DNA of 64,000 nt from a bacterium. GTDB lineage: Bacteria > Hydrothermota > UBA3072 > JAPDKE01. The position numbers were made by a program, and so were the translations under genes. Position 1 is the first letter of the stretch, and each line of letters opens with the position of its first letter. The stretch spans positions 23,347 to 87,346 of the forward strand of contig JAPDKE010000036.1 of assembly GCA_029258725.1 (NCBI GenBank), read 5' to 3'. A model generated the notes under the pieces. It had not been told where the DNA came from and made no database searches. It worked only from the letters and a program-made list of their open reading frames with translations. Below, piece by piece: positions 55,476 through 64,000 of the stretch.

Positions 55476-56019
55476 GATATTGAAGGATGCAAAGGAAAGA
55501 ATGAAAAAGGCAGTGAAAGTTGTTGAGGACGAATTAAAGGGTGTGAGGACGGGAAGGGCATCTCCATCCATTCTTCAGGGTATAAAGGTTGAATACTATG
55601 GAACAAAGGTCCCCATAAATCAGGTTGCATCCATAACCGTTCCACAGCCCGATCTGCTTGTTGTTCATCCGTGGGATAAGAGTGTTTTACCGGAAATAGA
55701 AAAGGCAATAAGGACAAGCGACCTTGGTCTGAATCCATCAAACGACGGAAATGTTATAAGGATTCCAATCCCTCCCCTTACCGAGGAGAGGAGAAAGGAA
55801 CTTGTCAAACTCGTGAGAAAGATGGCAGAGGAGGGGAGGGTTGCAATAAGGAATATAAGAAGGGATGCAAATGAGAAGGTGAGGAGACTCAAAAAAGACG
55901 GAGAGATTTCAGAGGATGATGCAATGAGACTTGAGAAGGAGATACAGAAACTCACGGATGAGTATATAGAGAAGATAGATGAGGTGCTCGAACACAAAGA
56001 AAAAGAGATAATGGAATGA
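55468..56019 (+). CDS. frr: Ribosome recycling factor
   Basis: Releases ribosomes from mRNA after termination, with EF-G. ATG 55468, behind AGGGAGGTGG, gives 183 residues: [23 protein letters not shown], the signature [37 protein letters not shown] and [31 protein letters not shown]. It sits after pyrH as in most bacteria and overlaps uppS by ATGA. Confidence 0.97.
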   Translation: MHEILKDAKERMKKAVKVVEDELKGVRTGRASPSILQGIKVEYYGTKVPINQVASITVPQPDLLVVHPWDKSVLPEIEKAIRTSDLGLNPSNDGNVIRIPIPPLTEERRKELVKLVRKMAEEGRVAIRNIRRDANEKVRRLKKDGEISEDDAMRLEKEIQKLTDEYIEKIDEVLEHKEKEIME

Positions 56020-56711
56020 AGATTCCCCGCCATATTGCAATCATAATGGATGGAAATGGGAGGTGGGCAAGGAAGAGAGGGCTTCCCCGCATATTCGGGC
56101 ACAGGGCGGGTGTAAAGGCGGTGCGGAGGACGATAAAGGCATGTATTGACCTCGGGGTTGAGTATCTCACCCTTTACACATTCTCAAAGGAGAACTGGGC
56201 AAGACCCCGGGAAGAGGTTGAGGGCTTGATGTTCCTTCTCAAGGAGGTTATAAGAAAGGAGATAAAGGAACTCATGGATTACAATGTGAAGGTGAGATTT
56301 ATAGGCAGGATTTCCGAACTCCCCGACTACGTTCAGGAGGAGATAAAGTTTGCCACTGAAAAGACAAAGAACAACACGGGATTGAATCTCATAATAGCCC
56401 TTAACTACGGTGGAAGGGCGGAGATAGTGGATGCGGTGAAGAAGATGATTGAGGATGGGGTAAAGGAGGTTGATGAGGATAAATTCAGGAAGTATCTCTA
56501 CGCCCCCGATATCCCGGACCCTGACCTGGTGATAAGAACAAGTGGTGAAATGAGAATATCAAACTTTCTCCTCTGGGAGATAGCATACTCCGAGCTCTGG
56601 ATAACAAAGGTCCTATGGCCTGACTTCAGAAAAAAACATCTCATGGAGGCAATAGAGAGCTACAACCGGAGGGAGAGGAGATTCGGAGGACTGAGCTCTT
56701 CTACCGATTAG
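56016..56711 (+). CDS. uppS: Undecaprenyl diphosphate synthase (cis-prenyltransferase)
   Basis: Makes the C55 lipid carrier used for peptidoglycan and O-antigen. 231 residues: [33 protein letters not shown] with the catalytic Asp-x2-Gly-Asn-x-Arg-Trp loop, [19 protein letters not shown], and [24 protein letters not shown]. It overlaps frr by ATGA and its end overlaps the cdsA start region by 31 bases. Confidence 0.96.
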   Translation: MKIPRHIAIIMDGNGRWARKRGLPRIFGHRAGVKAVRRTIKACIDLGVEYLTLYTFSKENWARPREEVEGLMFLLKEVIRKEIKELMDYNVKVRFIGRISELPDYVQEEIKFATEKTKNNTGLNLIIALNYGGRAEIVDAVKKMIEDGVKEVDEDKFRKYLYAPDIPDPDLVIRTSGEMRISNFLLWEIAYSELWITKVLWPDFRKKHLMEAIESYNRRERRFGGLSSSTD

Positions 56712-57541
56712 TAACTGCCGGTCTTTTCATTCCTTCTCTCATATATATTGCATGGGCAGGGGGAATATACTGGCTTGCTCTCATTGAACTCGGGATAGGC
56801 TGCATGGCATACGAGTTCTTCAAAATACTTGAAAAAAGAGGACTTTCCCCCTACAAATCCCTTGGAATTATTGCAGCCATGATGCTTGGATTGAACTCCT
56901 ACTTTCACAGTTACATCTTTACCTTCATCACACCCACTGCGCTTATTTTTGTTGTGAGCGTTGCGGAACTCCTGAGGAAGGAGATAAAGGACCCCATAGC
57001 CCATATTTCAACCACCCTCTTCGGTGTGGTTTATACCGGATGGCTGATGAGCCATCTTATTCTCTTAATGCAGATGCCCCAGGTTGTCACCCATCATGAA
57101 TATTACAACATATTCGGGATAAAGATAAGAAACGGAACAAGCTTTGCCCTCCTTCCCTTTGTCCTCACCTGGACCAACGACACCGGTGCGTTTTTCATAG
57201 GAAGAAAGTTCGGGAAAAGGAAGTTTTTACCAAGGGTGAGTCCAAAGAAGACATGGGAGGGGGTTTTTGGTGGTGCGGGCTGCACCCTGGTGGCAAGTTT
57301 CATATACCGGTATGTTTATGCTCCATACCTCTCCACCGGGGACTGCATAGTTCTTTCTCTTTTGGTTGCCATCCTTGCTCCCCTTGGAGACCTGGTTGAG
57401 TCAATAATAAAGAGGGATGTGAATTTGAAGGACGCATCATCCACCATTCCCGGGCACGGCGGTGTCCTTGACAGATTTGATTCACTCCTCTTCACAACCC
57501 CTGCAATCTACTACTATCTCAGGTTCTTTGCTGCAAGATGA
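56681..57541 (+). CDS. cdsA: Phosphatidate cytidylyltransferase, apparently starting at AUU
   Basis: Makes CDP-diacylglycerol, the precursor of phosphatidylglycerol and phosphatidylethanolamine. The first ATG in frame (56804) would remove the first membrane segment. Upstream the frame is open to a stop at 56621-56623 with no ATG, GTG or TTG, but an ATT at 56681 lies after GGAGGGAGAGGAG and gives [19 protein letters not shown], as expected for CdsA, and 286 residues. The C-terminal signature is SIIKRDVNLKDASSTIPGHGG then VLDRFDS. About eight membrane helices. Confidence 0.93.
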   Translation: MRRTELFYRLVTAGLFIPSLIYIAWAGGIYWLALIELGIGCMAYEFFKILEKRGLSPYKSLGIIAAMMLGLNSYFHSYIFTFITPTALIFVVSVAELLRKEIKDPIAHISTTLFGVVYTGWLMSHLILLMQMPQVVTHHEYYNIFGIKIRNGTSFALLPFVLTWTNDTGAFFIGRKFGKRKFLPRVSPKKTWEGVFGGAGCTLVASFIYRYVYAPYLSTGDCIVLSLLVAILAPLGDLVESIIKRDVNLKDASSTIPGHGGVLDRFDSLLFTTPAIYYYLRFFAAR

Positions 57542-58647
57542 AAAAGGTTGTCATACTTGGTTCAACAGGTTCCATAGGGAAGAATGCCCTTGAGGTTTTG
57601 AGAAACCTTGAGGGATTTGAACTTGTTGGAATATATGGAGGAAGGAATCGGGAACTTCTGCTAAAACAGGCGGAGGAATGGGGGGTTGAGTACATTGGGC
57701 TTGTGGATGAAAAAGAGGCAGGGAAACTCAGATGGAGGAGGGTTCTTTCCGGGATTGAGGGTGCATGTGAACTTGCATCTTTACCAGGAGTTGATGTGGT
57801 TGTGCTTGCCCTCGTGGGTTCGTGTGCAGTTTACCCACTCCTTTCTGCCCTGAAAAGCGGGAAAAGAGTCGCCATGGCAAATAAGGAGGCAGTGGTTGCG
57901 TATGGACCTGTTATTGAAAAGGAAAAATTTTCAGGGGAGATAATTCCCGTGGATTCCGAGCATTCCTCGCTGTTTCAGTGCATAAAAGGGAGGGAGAAAG
58001 AAGTGGAAAGAATTTATCTCACCGCCTCTGGAGGTCCATTCAGGGAGAGGGAAAGCCTTGAGGGAATAACGGTTGAGGAGGCATTGAGACATCCAACCTG
58101 GAGTATGGGGAAGAAGATAACCATAGATTCCGCAACCCTGATGAACAAAGGGCTTGAGGTTATAGAGGCAACATTTCTTTTTGGTTTTCCTGTTGAGAGA
58201 ATAAAGGTTGTTATACATCCCCAGTCCATAATCCACGGAATGGTGGAGTTAAAGGATGGAAGCTTTCTTGCGCATCTTTCCTGGCCTGATATGAAACTTC
58301 CCATTCAGTATGCACTCACCTATCCTGAAAGGAGAAATGCCCCCGTAAAACCATTCAATCCTGTTGAGGCAGGAAAACTCACATTTGAAGAACCTGATAT
58401 GGAAAGATTTCCTCTCCTTTCCCTTGCGTATCGTGCTGGAAAAGAAAAAGGAACCTTCCCTGCTGTTCTCAATGCTGCAAATGAAGAGGCGGTGAAACTC
58501 TTTCTTGAAGAAAAGCTCTCATTCACCGGGATATTCAGGGTGGTTGAGAGGGTGGTTGAACTCCATAAGGTTATTGAAAATCCCTCTTTTGAGGATATAG
58601 AGGAGGCGGAGAGATGGGCAAGGGAGGAGGTTAAGAGATGTACATAG
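57538..58647 (+). CDS. dxr: 1-deoxy-D-xylulose 5-phosphate reductoisomerase
   Basis: Second step of the MEP isoprenoid pathway; NADPH-dependent. 369 residues: NADPH loop VVILGSTGSIGKNALEVL, ANKEAVVAYGP, metal site VDSEHSSLFQC, flexible loop TASGGPFRE, WSMGKKITIDSATLMNKGLEVIEA and SIIHGMVELKDGSFLAHLSWPDMKLPI. ATGA overlap with cdsA and 10-base overlap with rseP. The uppS-cdsA-dxr-rseP order is the usual envelope-precursor cluster. Confidence 0.96.
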   Translation: MKKVVILGSTGSIGKNALEVLRNLEGFELVGIYGGRNRELLLKQAEEWGVEYIGLVDEKEAGKLRWRRVLSGIEGACELASLPGVDVVVLALVGSCAVYPLLSALKSGKRVAMANKEAVVAYGPVIEKEKFSGEIIPVDSEHSSLFQCIKGREKEVERIYLTASGGPFRERESLEGITVEEALRHPTWSMGKKITIDSATLMNKGLEVIEATFLFGFPVERIKVVIHPQSIIHGMVELKDGSFLAHLSWPDMKLPIQYALTYPERRNAPVKPFNPVEAGKLTFEEPDMERFPLLSLAYRAGKEKGTFPAVLNAANEEAVKLFLEEKLSFTGIFRVVERVVELHKVIENPSFEDIEEAERWAREEVKRCT

Positions 58648-59882
58648 TGGTTGCCATTGTATTCCTCTCTATTCTTGTTCTTGTCCATGAGGCAGGGCAC
58701 ATGTGGGTTGCAAGGATATTCAGGATAGGAGTTCCTGTTTTTTCCGTTGGAATGGGACCTCCTCTCTGGAAAAAGAAGAAGGGGGAAACCGAGTACCGGA
58801 TTTCTGCATTTCTATTTGGTGGATATGTGAAACTCAAGGGGATGGACCCCCATGAGCGTCACGATGAGGATTCATTTTATTCAAAATCCCCATGGGCAAG
58901 GATGGCGGTTGTTCTTTCAGGTCCCTTTGCAAACTTTTTGCTTGGTTTTCTAATCTATTTTTTGATTTTCTCTATAAAAGGGATTGAAACACCGGGAACG
59001 ACAAAAATAGGAAAGGTTGAGGCGAGTGATTTTATGCCGGGGGATTCCATCGTTGAGGTGGATGGGAAAGTTCCTCATAACTTCTGGGAGGTAGAAAGGT
59101 GGATAAAAAAGGGTTCACGGGTTCTTGTGTGGAGAAAGGGGAGGGTTGAAACGCTTCGGGTAAAAAATAAGGGAAAAATATATCCATTTCTTCTTCCTGT
59201 TGTGGACGAAATTGCTCCCTCCTCTCCGGCAGAACACGCAGGGATTCAGTCAGGGGATACGGTTTTGTTCATCAATGGAGTGAGGATTTCCTCCTGGTAT
59301 GACCTCCAGGAATTTGTAAGAAAAAGTCCGGGGGAGACACTTGAGATTGTGGTGAAAGGGAAAGGAAGGAGGGTTTTGACGGCAGTTCCCGATACCCAGA
59401 GGATTGTGGAGGATGGAGAGATAAAGGTGATAGGATTGCTTGGAATAACTGCACAGTCACATCCGGTTTATCTTAAAGTCTCTTTGCCCCTTGCATTTGT
59501 GCTTGCAGGGGAGAAGTTTGTGGACATCGTGAAGACCATAGGGATTGTTCTCTCAAATCTTGGAAGAAAGATACCCGCCGAGGAAATAGGGGGTCCCATA
59601 TCCATAGTGGTCATGACACGTAAGGGAATGATGTATGGAATCTCCGGTGTTTTCGGGCTCATGGCATTTATTTCAATAAACCTTGGATTTGTAAATCTCC
59701 TTCCTGTTCTCCCACTTGATGGTGCTCACTTCCTTTTTGCCCTGTTTGAGGTGATAACAAGAAAAAGATTGCCTGAAAAGGCTCTTAGAATAATTGAACA
59801 GGTGGGGGTTATTCTTTTGTTGCTCCTTATAATCTTTGTCTTAAGAAACGACATTTTGAGATTGCTTAAAGGTAAATTCTGA
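58638..59882 (+). CDS. rseP: Site-2 metalloprotease RseP (M50B)
   Basis: Intramembrane zinc protease that cuts membrane-bound regulators such as anti-sigma factors. 414 residues with HEAGH (zinc ligands and catalytic Glu) near residue 15, two PDZ-like segments (about 120-175 and 195-255, with AEHAGIQSGDTVLFINGVRISSW), and the C-terminal third ligand region NLGFVNLLPVLPLDGAHFLF. Four hydrophobic segments. The start has GGGAGGAGG within dxr. It closes the operon started at rplM. Confidence 0.94.
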   Translation: MYIVVAIVFLSILVLVHEAGHMWVARIFRIGVPVFSVGMGPPLWKKKKGETEYRISAFLFGGYVKLKGMDPHERHDEDSFYSKSPWARMAVVLSGPFANFLLGFLIYFLIFSIKGIETPGTTKIGKVEASDFMPGDSIVEVDGKVPHNFWEVERWIKKGSRVLVWRKGRVETLRVKNKGKIYPFLLPVVDEIAPSSPAEHAGIQSGDTVLFINGVRISSWYDLQEFVRKSPGETLEIVVKGKGRRVLTAVPDTQRIVEDGEIKVIGLLGITAQSHPVYLKVSLPLAFVLAGEKFVDIVKTIGIVLSNLGRKIPAEEIGGPISIVVMTRKGMMYGISGVFGLMAFISINLGFVNLLPVLPLDGAHFLFALFEVITRKRLPEKALRIIEQVGVILLLLLIIFVLRNDILRLLKGKF

Positions 59883-59888
59883 TTCTCG

Positions 59889-59918
59889 TTGACATTGTTG
59901 AGTATTTTATGCTATAAA
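59889..59918 (+). promoter_or_regulatory. Promoter of the envelope gene cluster
   Basis: TTGACA (59889-59894), 18-bp spacer, TATAAA (59913-59918), within TGCTATAAAT. The ATG at 59926 follows seven bases after the -10 box without a ribosome binding site. Confidence 0.65.
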
Positions 59919-59925
59919 TTTTTTG

Positions 59926-60570
59926 ATGGAGCTTCTCTCCTTTTTCACATGGAGTTTATTCTTTGAACCTCCACTTCTCCTCTTTGCAGGAGAAACAGAA
60001 AAGATACTTTTCTCTCCCACCGAATGGGAACCCGGTGTTTTTGTTTTTTATGAAAATCCATACGGGGCGGAGAATTATAAAAAAATAAGCGCAGGTCTGG
60101 TTCCCTTTTCATGGGGTGGGGTGGGAGTAAAAGGATACCTGGTTGACCCTGACTACAGGCTCTTCATCCTCAACCTCGGATTGAAAAAGGAAATAAAAAT
60201 TCTTTCTTTTGGCATTCTTTACTCTCTGGAAATAGAAAAAATCCCTGAGGATGTCCGGGTTTATCATCATTTCTCTCCCGGGATTTCCCTCTCATATAAA
60301 AATCTCTCACTTTTCGCCTTTCCTCATGGGGCAGGTGGAGACTTTGTATTTTACCCTCTTGTTTTTTCCGCAGGATACCTCAATGGAATGCCATATTTAG
60401 CCTTAAAAGTTAAAGGGGGAAAATACCTTGAAGGATATGCATGGATTGCAGGAAGTCTTAAAGGAGGAGGAATAAGGATAGGAGGAGAAAAGGACGGGTT
60501 CTTCTTCCTGTTCAACCTCGCACCGGGGCTGGGGATAACTAAAATGGCAGGATGGGAGCGGAGATGGTAA
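59926..60570 (+). CDS. Putative envelope beta-barrel protein
   Basis: About 214 residues. The start is ATG 59926 (TTG 59923 is also in frame). A signal-like N-terminus (MELLSFFTWSLFFEPPLLLFAG) is followed by beta-rich segments (GVFVFYENPYGAENYKKISAG, VFSAGYLNGMPYLALKVKGG, FFFLFNLAPGLGITK) that look like a small outer-membrane barrel. No family is recognised. It is the first gene of an apparent operon; the next overlaps by 7 bases. Confidence 0.65.
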   Translation: MELLSFFTWSLFFEPPLLLFAGETEKILFSPTEWEPGVFVFYENPYGAENYKKISAGLVPFSWGGVGVKGYLVDPDYRLFILNLGLKKEIKILSFGILYSLEIEKIPEDVRVYHHFSPGISLSYKNLSLFAFPHGAGGDFVFYPLVFSAGYLNGMPYLALKVKGGKYLEGYAWIAGSLKGGGIRIGGEKDGFFFLFNLAPGLGITKMAGWERRW

Positions 60571-61793
60571 TCCTGCTTGCTTACATGGGCGGATACTTTG
60601 AAGGGATAGTGGATTACGATTCGCTGGTTTATCTTGAGAGAAGATACCTTGAACTTGGAATATGGGGAAGAAGGGCAGGGGTTGAGGGATATTCTCTTCT
60701 TTCCTCAGACTTTGACCTCAGGAGAATGCACCTTTCATTTTCCGGCTCCTTTTATTCTCTTGCTCTTTTCCAGGGGGAGGACAGACATTACCTTCCATCT
60801 CCCCTGCTTTACCTTGTTTCTCCTGAAAGAATAAGGGACGAATCCTGGGGACCCCATGCAGGAGGACTGAGACTGGACCTGTGGAAGGGTAACTATTCAG
60901 GCACATTCATCCTTTCCCGCTCTTCGGTAACAGAATATGCGGTTTACCGTCTTGGAGAGATAAGAAAGCACGGGGGAATTTTAACAGCGGGTGGAGGATT
61001 TCTTGAAAAGGACTGGTTTTCCGGAAGGAACAGGGTTGTGTATGGAAGAATATTTCTCAAAAGGAAGTTTTCTTTGGGAATTGAAGCTGCACGGTGCCTT
61101 GAACATCCGGATGGGGAGGGAGATGCAGGAGAAATTGAGTTGAGAATACCCCGCCTTGGTCCATTTTATCTCAAAACCTCACTCTATAAATATGATGATA
61201 CCTTCAGGGATGAACTTTCCTGGAGGTTTTCTCCATGGGGAGGGAGGGAGTATGGAAGGAGGGGGATAAGAGGAGAGTGGGTTTTTATGGTCCCGGGGAG
61301 GATGATGAACATAACCGTAAGATGGGACAGGTATGAAAACCTGTGGCACATGGAGGAGATTTACTGTGAGTTCATAGGGGGAATTCATTCAAAGATATTT
61401 CTTGAAACCATTGAGAACGAGGATGGAATATGGAGACATGCGTTTTTTGAAACAGGAGGAGAGTGGAGGAAGGGGAAGGTGAGGTTTCAGTTCAAGGTTA
61501 AGGACATACAGACAGAGTATGAAAGGTATCTCTTCGGTGTTGAGGCCGGGGTTAACCTTCCCCTGGATTTCTCACTTTACCTGCGCCATGCAGTTGGGGA
61601 GAATAAAGAGAGGACATGGGAAAGCACCTTCCTCCAGATTGCCTGGAGGGGTGCGGAGAATACCGAGGTCTTCCTTGAGTATGGGGAGTGGTGGCATACA
61701 GATTACGACCTCTTGAACGATGGAGACTTTGCAGACAACCCATACATACAAACACCGGGGAGGATGAGATGCATATTGCGGTTCTGGTTCTGA
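60564..61793 (+). CDS. Putative outer-membrane beta-barrel protein
   Basis: About 409 residues. ATG 60564 has GGGAGCGGAG upstream; ATG 60552 is also in frame. After a short hydrophobic start (MVILLAYMGGYF) the sequence alternates polar and hydrophobic residues with many aromatic residues (HAGGLRLDLWKGNYSGTFILS, MMNITVRWDRYENLWHMEEIY, FSLYLRHAVGENKERTWESTF) and ends RCILRFWF; a terminal aromatic is typical of outer-membrane barrels. No family recognised. Overlaps the neighbours by 7 and 25 bases. Confidence 0.68.
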   Translation: MVILLAYMGGYFEGIVDYDSLVYLERRYLELGIWGRRAGVEGYSLLSSDFDLRRMHLSFSGSFYSLALFQGEDRHYLPSPLLYLVSPERIRDESWGPHAGGLRLDLWKGNYSGTFILSRSSVTEYAVYRLGEIRKHGGILTAGGGFLEKDWFSGRNRVVYGRIFLKRKFSLGIEAARCLEHPDGEGDAGEIELRIPRLGPFYLKTSLYKYDDTFRDELSWRFSPWGGREYGRRGIRGEWVFMVPGRMMNITVRWDRYENLWHMEEIYCEFIGGIHSKIFLETIENEDGIWRHAFFETGGEWRKGKVRFQFKVKDIQTEYERYLFGVEAGVNLPLDFSLYLRHAVGENKERTWESTFLQIAWRGAENTEVFLEYGEWWHTDYDLLNDGDFADNPYIQTPGRMRCILRFWF

Positions 61794-63163
61794 TGGGAAT
61801 GGTTACACAGACCAAAGAAGGGGTTCTGTTTATATACGAGGATCCCGGTGCAAGACATGTTTTTGTTGCGGGCTCCTTCAACGGATGGTCAAAAACACCC
61901 ATGATGGAAGAGGATGGTGTGTGGAAGACGGTGATTGAAATCCCTCCTGGAAGATACGAGTATAAGTTTGTTGTTGATAATAAGTGGATTCCTGACCCGG
62001 ACAATCCGGTAAAGAGCGGTCCATTTGATAACTCGGTTTTCATTCTGAGGGAGGATGGAAGGGTGATGATTCCCGGAGAGGGGAGGGTGTTTTTCTCAGG
62101 ATACATGAACTTTCTATCTGTGAGGGATACCCTGTTCTATGGAAACGCATGGCTCACCATGATGGTTTCACTTGAGAGACTCTCAGGAGAATTCCAGATT
62201 CATGGAAATACACGGGGAGAGTTTGAGATTTACCGGATGAAGATTTCCTCGGGACCCTTTTTCATATTTTACAATTATCCCATTTACTCCACCCATGACC
62301 CCTTCCTTGTATTTGGTAAAGAGGACGAACTTGGAAAGCCCTTTGGTGAGGGATGGGAGGGTGGAGGAGCCGAACATGGAAGATACTCCCTCATGCTTGC
62401 AGGTGGGATTGATACAGAGGAAGTTGTATTTGGATTTGAGGTTAAGAACCTTCTTTCTGGAAGGTTTGAGAAGGAGAGAAAGGAGATAACACTCTACTGG
62501 AATAGATGGGGAATGAGAGGGGGGATGAGAAAAGATGCAGAGTTTATTGAAGGGACAGGAAGGTTTTCTGTTTTTTCACTCCGCACGGGATACATGAAAG
62601 ATACTCTCTTTTATCTCTTTTCGCTTGCCCCTTCCCTTGGCATAGAAAAGAAACACCTCTCCTTTTCTTACACCCTCCATCTCTTCTGGAGTTCCCCTTC
62701 GTTGAGTTCCTCCTTCCTCTATTCCTTCCCTCACTTTGATAAATTCCTCCACTTTGAAGAGCCTTTGATTGGCAAAAGGACCATACATGAAGCAGGATTT
62801 TCCATTAAATTCCCCTGGTTTTCCTTTAACCTCAGGGGCGCATGGAATCCTGAATTCTCTTCTTATGTGGTTGAGGGAATCTACCGGCTTAACTGGAGGT
62901 TTGCCGGAATTGAGGGAAGAACGGTTTTTTATCCAGACACCGTGATATATCAGCCCTTCCTTTATCTCAGGTTCTCACCGGTAAGCCATGCGTCTGTTCT
63001 TATTGGATACGGATTTGACCCGAGAGACGAACTTGGAGAGATAAGGTACTGGAAGGTTCTTGATGAACAGGGCTGGGAAAGAAGTCCCTACCTTATGGAA
63101 AATGCTCCTTTCCTTGAATGGGGTGAGAGAAGATGGGAAATAAGGGCAGATTTTTACTTCTGA
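61769..63163 (+). CDS. Glycogen-binding-like E-set domain fused to an outer-membrane barrel-like region
   Basis: 464 residues. ATG 61769 follows GGGGAGGATG and gives a signal-like N-terminus (MHIAVLVLMGMVTQT). Residues about 20-110 form an AMPK-beta/CBM48-type E-set domain (HVFVAGSFNGWSKTPM, GRYEYKFVVDNKWIPDPDN). The rest (about 110-464) is beta-rich with aromatic girdle-like strands and ends EIRADFYF, like an outer-membrane barrel. A carbohydrate-linked surface role is suggested by the E-set domain, but these domains also occur as non-binding modules. It overlaps both neighbours. Confidence 0.75.
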   Translation: MHIAVLVLMGMVTQTKEGVLFIYEDPGARHVFVAGSFNGWSKTPMMEEDGVWKTVIEIPPGRYEYKFVVDNKWIPDPDNPVKSGPFDNSVFILREDGRVMIPGEGRVFFSGYMNFLSVRDTLFYGNAWLTMMVSLERLSGEFQIHGNTRGEFEIYRMKISSGPFFIFYNYPIYSTHDPFLVFGKEDELGKPFGEGWEGGGAEHGRYSLMLAGGIDTEEVVFGFEVKNLLSGRFEKERKEITLYWNRWGMRGGMRKDAEFIEGTGRFSVFSLRTGYMKDTLFYLFSLAPSLGIEKKHLSFSYTLHLFWSSPSLSSSFLYSFPHFDKFLHFEEPLIGKRTIHEAGFSIKFPWFSFNLRGAWNPEFSSYVVEGIYRLNWRFAGIEGRTVFYPDTVIYQPFLYLRFSPVSHASVLIGYGFDPRDELGEIRYWKVLDEQGWERSPYLMENAPFLEWGERRWEIRADFYF

Positions 63164-63522
63164 TTTTTCTCTCCTGTTCCCTTTTGAGACCCAGGATTCC
63201 TCCACCCCATCCTGTGGATGGAGGCATTCTCTTCCAGATTTATGCCCCATCCGCGAAGTTCGTCACCCTCGCAGGGGACTTCAATGGATGGGGAGGCACA
63301 GTTTACGGGAAGTATGACCCGAACCTGGATAGAATGTATGATGATGGAACCCATGGGGATAAGGTTGCAGGGGATGGGATATGGTCTCTTGTTAAAAAAC
63401 TCCCTCCAGGGGTTTACCAGTACAAGTTTGTTATAGATGGAACCAGGTGGGTCCTTGACCCTTCAAATCCTGAGGTGAGGGAGGAGGGAGGATACACAAA
63501 TTCTGTTTTGAGGGTGGAGTAG
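63133..63522 (+). CDS. Putative lipoprotein with glycogen-binding-like E-set domain
   Basis: 129 residues. The N-terminus MGNKGRFLLLIFLSCSLL has a possible lipobox at Cys15. The remainder is a single AMPK-beta/CBM48-type E-set domain (KFVTLAGDFNGWGG, GIWSLVKKLPPGVYQYKFVIDG then TRWVLDPSNP), with a loop (YDDGTHGDKVAGDG) resembling calcium-type turns. The same domain opens the preceding gene. It overlaps that gene by 31 bases. Confidence 0.78.
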   Translation: MGNKGRFLLLIFLSCSLLRPRIPPPHPVDGGILFQIYAPSAKFVTLAGDFNGWGGTVYGKYDPNLDRMYDDGTHGDKVAGDGIWSLVKKLPPGVYQYKFVIDGTRWVLDPSNPEVREEGGYTNSVLRVE

Positions 63523-63533
63523 TTTGTCATCCC

Positions 63534-63562
63534 TTGACTTTTCTCAAAATTGTCTTTAACTT
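63534..63562 (+). promoter_or_regulatory. Possible promoter of the last gene
   Basis: TTGACT (63534-63539), 17-bp spacer, TAACTT (63557-63562), five bases before the ATG at 63568. The -10 box is weak. Confidence 0.4.
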
Positions 63563-63567
63563 TATAG

Positions 63568-64000
63568 ATGATGGTGTTTGTGCTTGCCTTTAATCTCACA
63601 GCAGAGTTCAACCTTGTGGTGGACGAGTCCCTGCGTCCATATATTGAGGTATTTTACTCCTTCCCCCTATCAGCCCTCACGTTTGAAAAGGAGGAAAACT
63701 ATGTTGCAAGATACAGGATATCCCTCACAATTTATAAAGGTAAAGAGCAGGTCGGAGGTATGGTCAGAGAGAGGCGCATAGAGGCGGAGGATTATGAGAG
63801 TACAGTGAGGGATACACTGGTTGAGGGGAAACTTGTTCATTCAATAAAAGAGGGAGAATACACGGTGAGGGTTACGGTATGGGATATGCATTCCCAGAGG
63901 AAGGGAGAGGTCAAGAAGAAAATAAAGGTAAAAATACCGCGTGATTTTTATCTGAGTTCCCTGAGGTGGAGGGGAAAGAAAAAAGTTGGAATAAGGGATA
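63568..64000 (+). CDS. GWxTD-like domain protein, N-terminal part (cut by window edge)
   Basis: The reading frame starts ATGATGGTG at 63568 and is still open at the window end (144 codons). The N-terminus MMVFVLAFNLTAEF is signal-like. The next part (VDESLRPYIEVFYSFPLSALTF, NYVARYRISLTIYKGKEQVGG, KEGEYTVRVTVWDMHSQRKGEV) matches the beta-sandwich seen at the start of GWxTD-domain proteins of FCB-type bacteria. The GWxTD motif itself would lie beyond the window. There is no ribosome binding site, so the message may be leaderless. Confidence 0.7.
   Translation, partial: MMVFVLAFNLTAEFNLVVDESLRPYIEVFYSFPLSALTFEKEENYVARYRISLTIYKGKEQVGGMVRERRIEAEDYESTVRDTLVEGKLVHSIKEGEYTVRVTVWDMHSQRKGEVKKKIKVKIPRDFYLSSLRWRGKKKVGIRD

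Overview
The window looks like a moderate-GC genome segment from an uncultured, probably thermophilic and anaerobic bacterium of the FCB-like or candidate-phylum kind (WOR-3 / Hydrothermae-like). This placement is inference. It rests on secreted proteins with FlgD-like C-terminal sorting domains (GxYF, YDxxGR), a PorV-like protein, a gingipain-type protease, a ferredoxin close to the Pyrococcus type, an AmmeMemoRadiSam-class radical SAM enzyme, and coding rich in AGA/AGG and ATA. There are no rRNA genes, insertion sequences, phage genes or CRISPR arrays. Genes are tightly packed, and many start and stop codons overlap as ATGA.

Layout. 1-8185: type IV pilus operon (pilB end, pilT, pilC, a PilS-like kinase and a PilR-like sigma-54 activator), then an M17 aminopeptidase and a DUF401 membrane protein. 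8299-10971: C25 protease with a sorting domain. 11050-14584: rho, rpmE, purC and a secreted protein. 14581-14772: ferredoxin (minus). 14891-18728: tRNA-Thr and a heterodimeric ABC exporter. 18718-22410 (minus): truA and three glycosyltransferases. 22466-27045: nikR, a PCMT-like methyltransferase, enolase, an FtsB-like protein and a PQQ propeller protein. 27078-28412 (minus): GT39-like membrane transferase. 28720-30837: EIIA, rimO and a lipoprotein. 30838-32906 (minus): two radical SAM enzymes. 33007-39690: three large secreted proteins. 39818-46261: hflX, glmM, glmS, a PorV-like protein and a sorting-domain protein. 46314-46661: tmRNA. 46768-52385: two paralogous 870-residue secreted proteins. 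52508-59882: rplM, rpsI, rpsB, tsf, pyrH, frr, uppS, cdsA, dxr, rseP. 59926-64000: envelope genes, two with glycogen-binding-like E-set domains, and the start of a GWxTD-like protein.

How the parts fit. The window pairs core translation and envelope biosynthesis with a cell-surface programme. At least seven proteins carry the C-terminal sorting domain, and a PorV-like candidate partner is encoded nearby. Three of these genes share a sigma-54-like promoter (TGGYAY-N4-TTTGTA, with GG and GT exactly 10 nt apart), and a sigma-54 activator is encoded at 4483-5808. Many other genes have a sigma-70-type promoter whose -10 box lies only 4-11 nt before the start codon, which implies leaderless or nearly leaderless mRNAs. 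cdsA, and possibly truA, appear to start at AUU or AUC behind a strong ribosome binding site.
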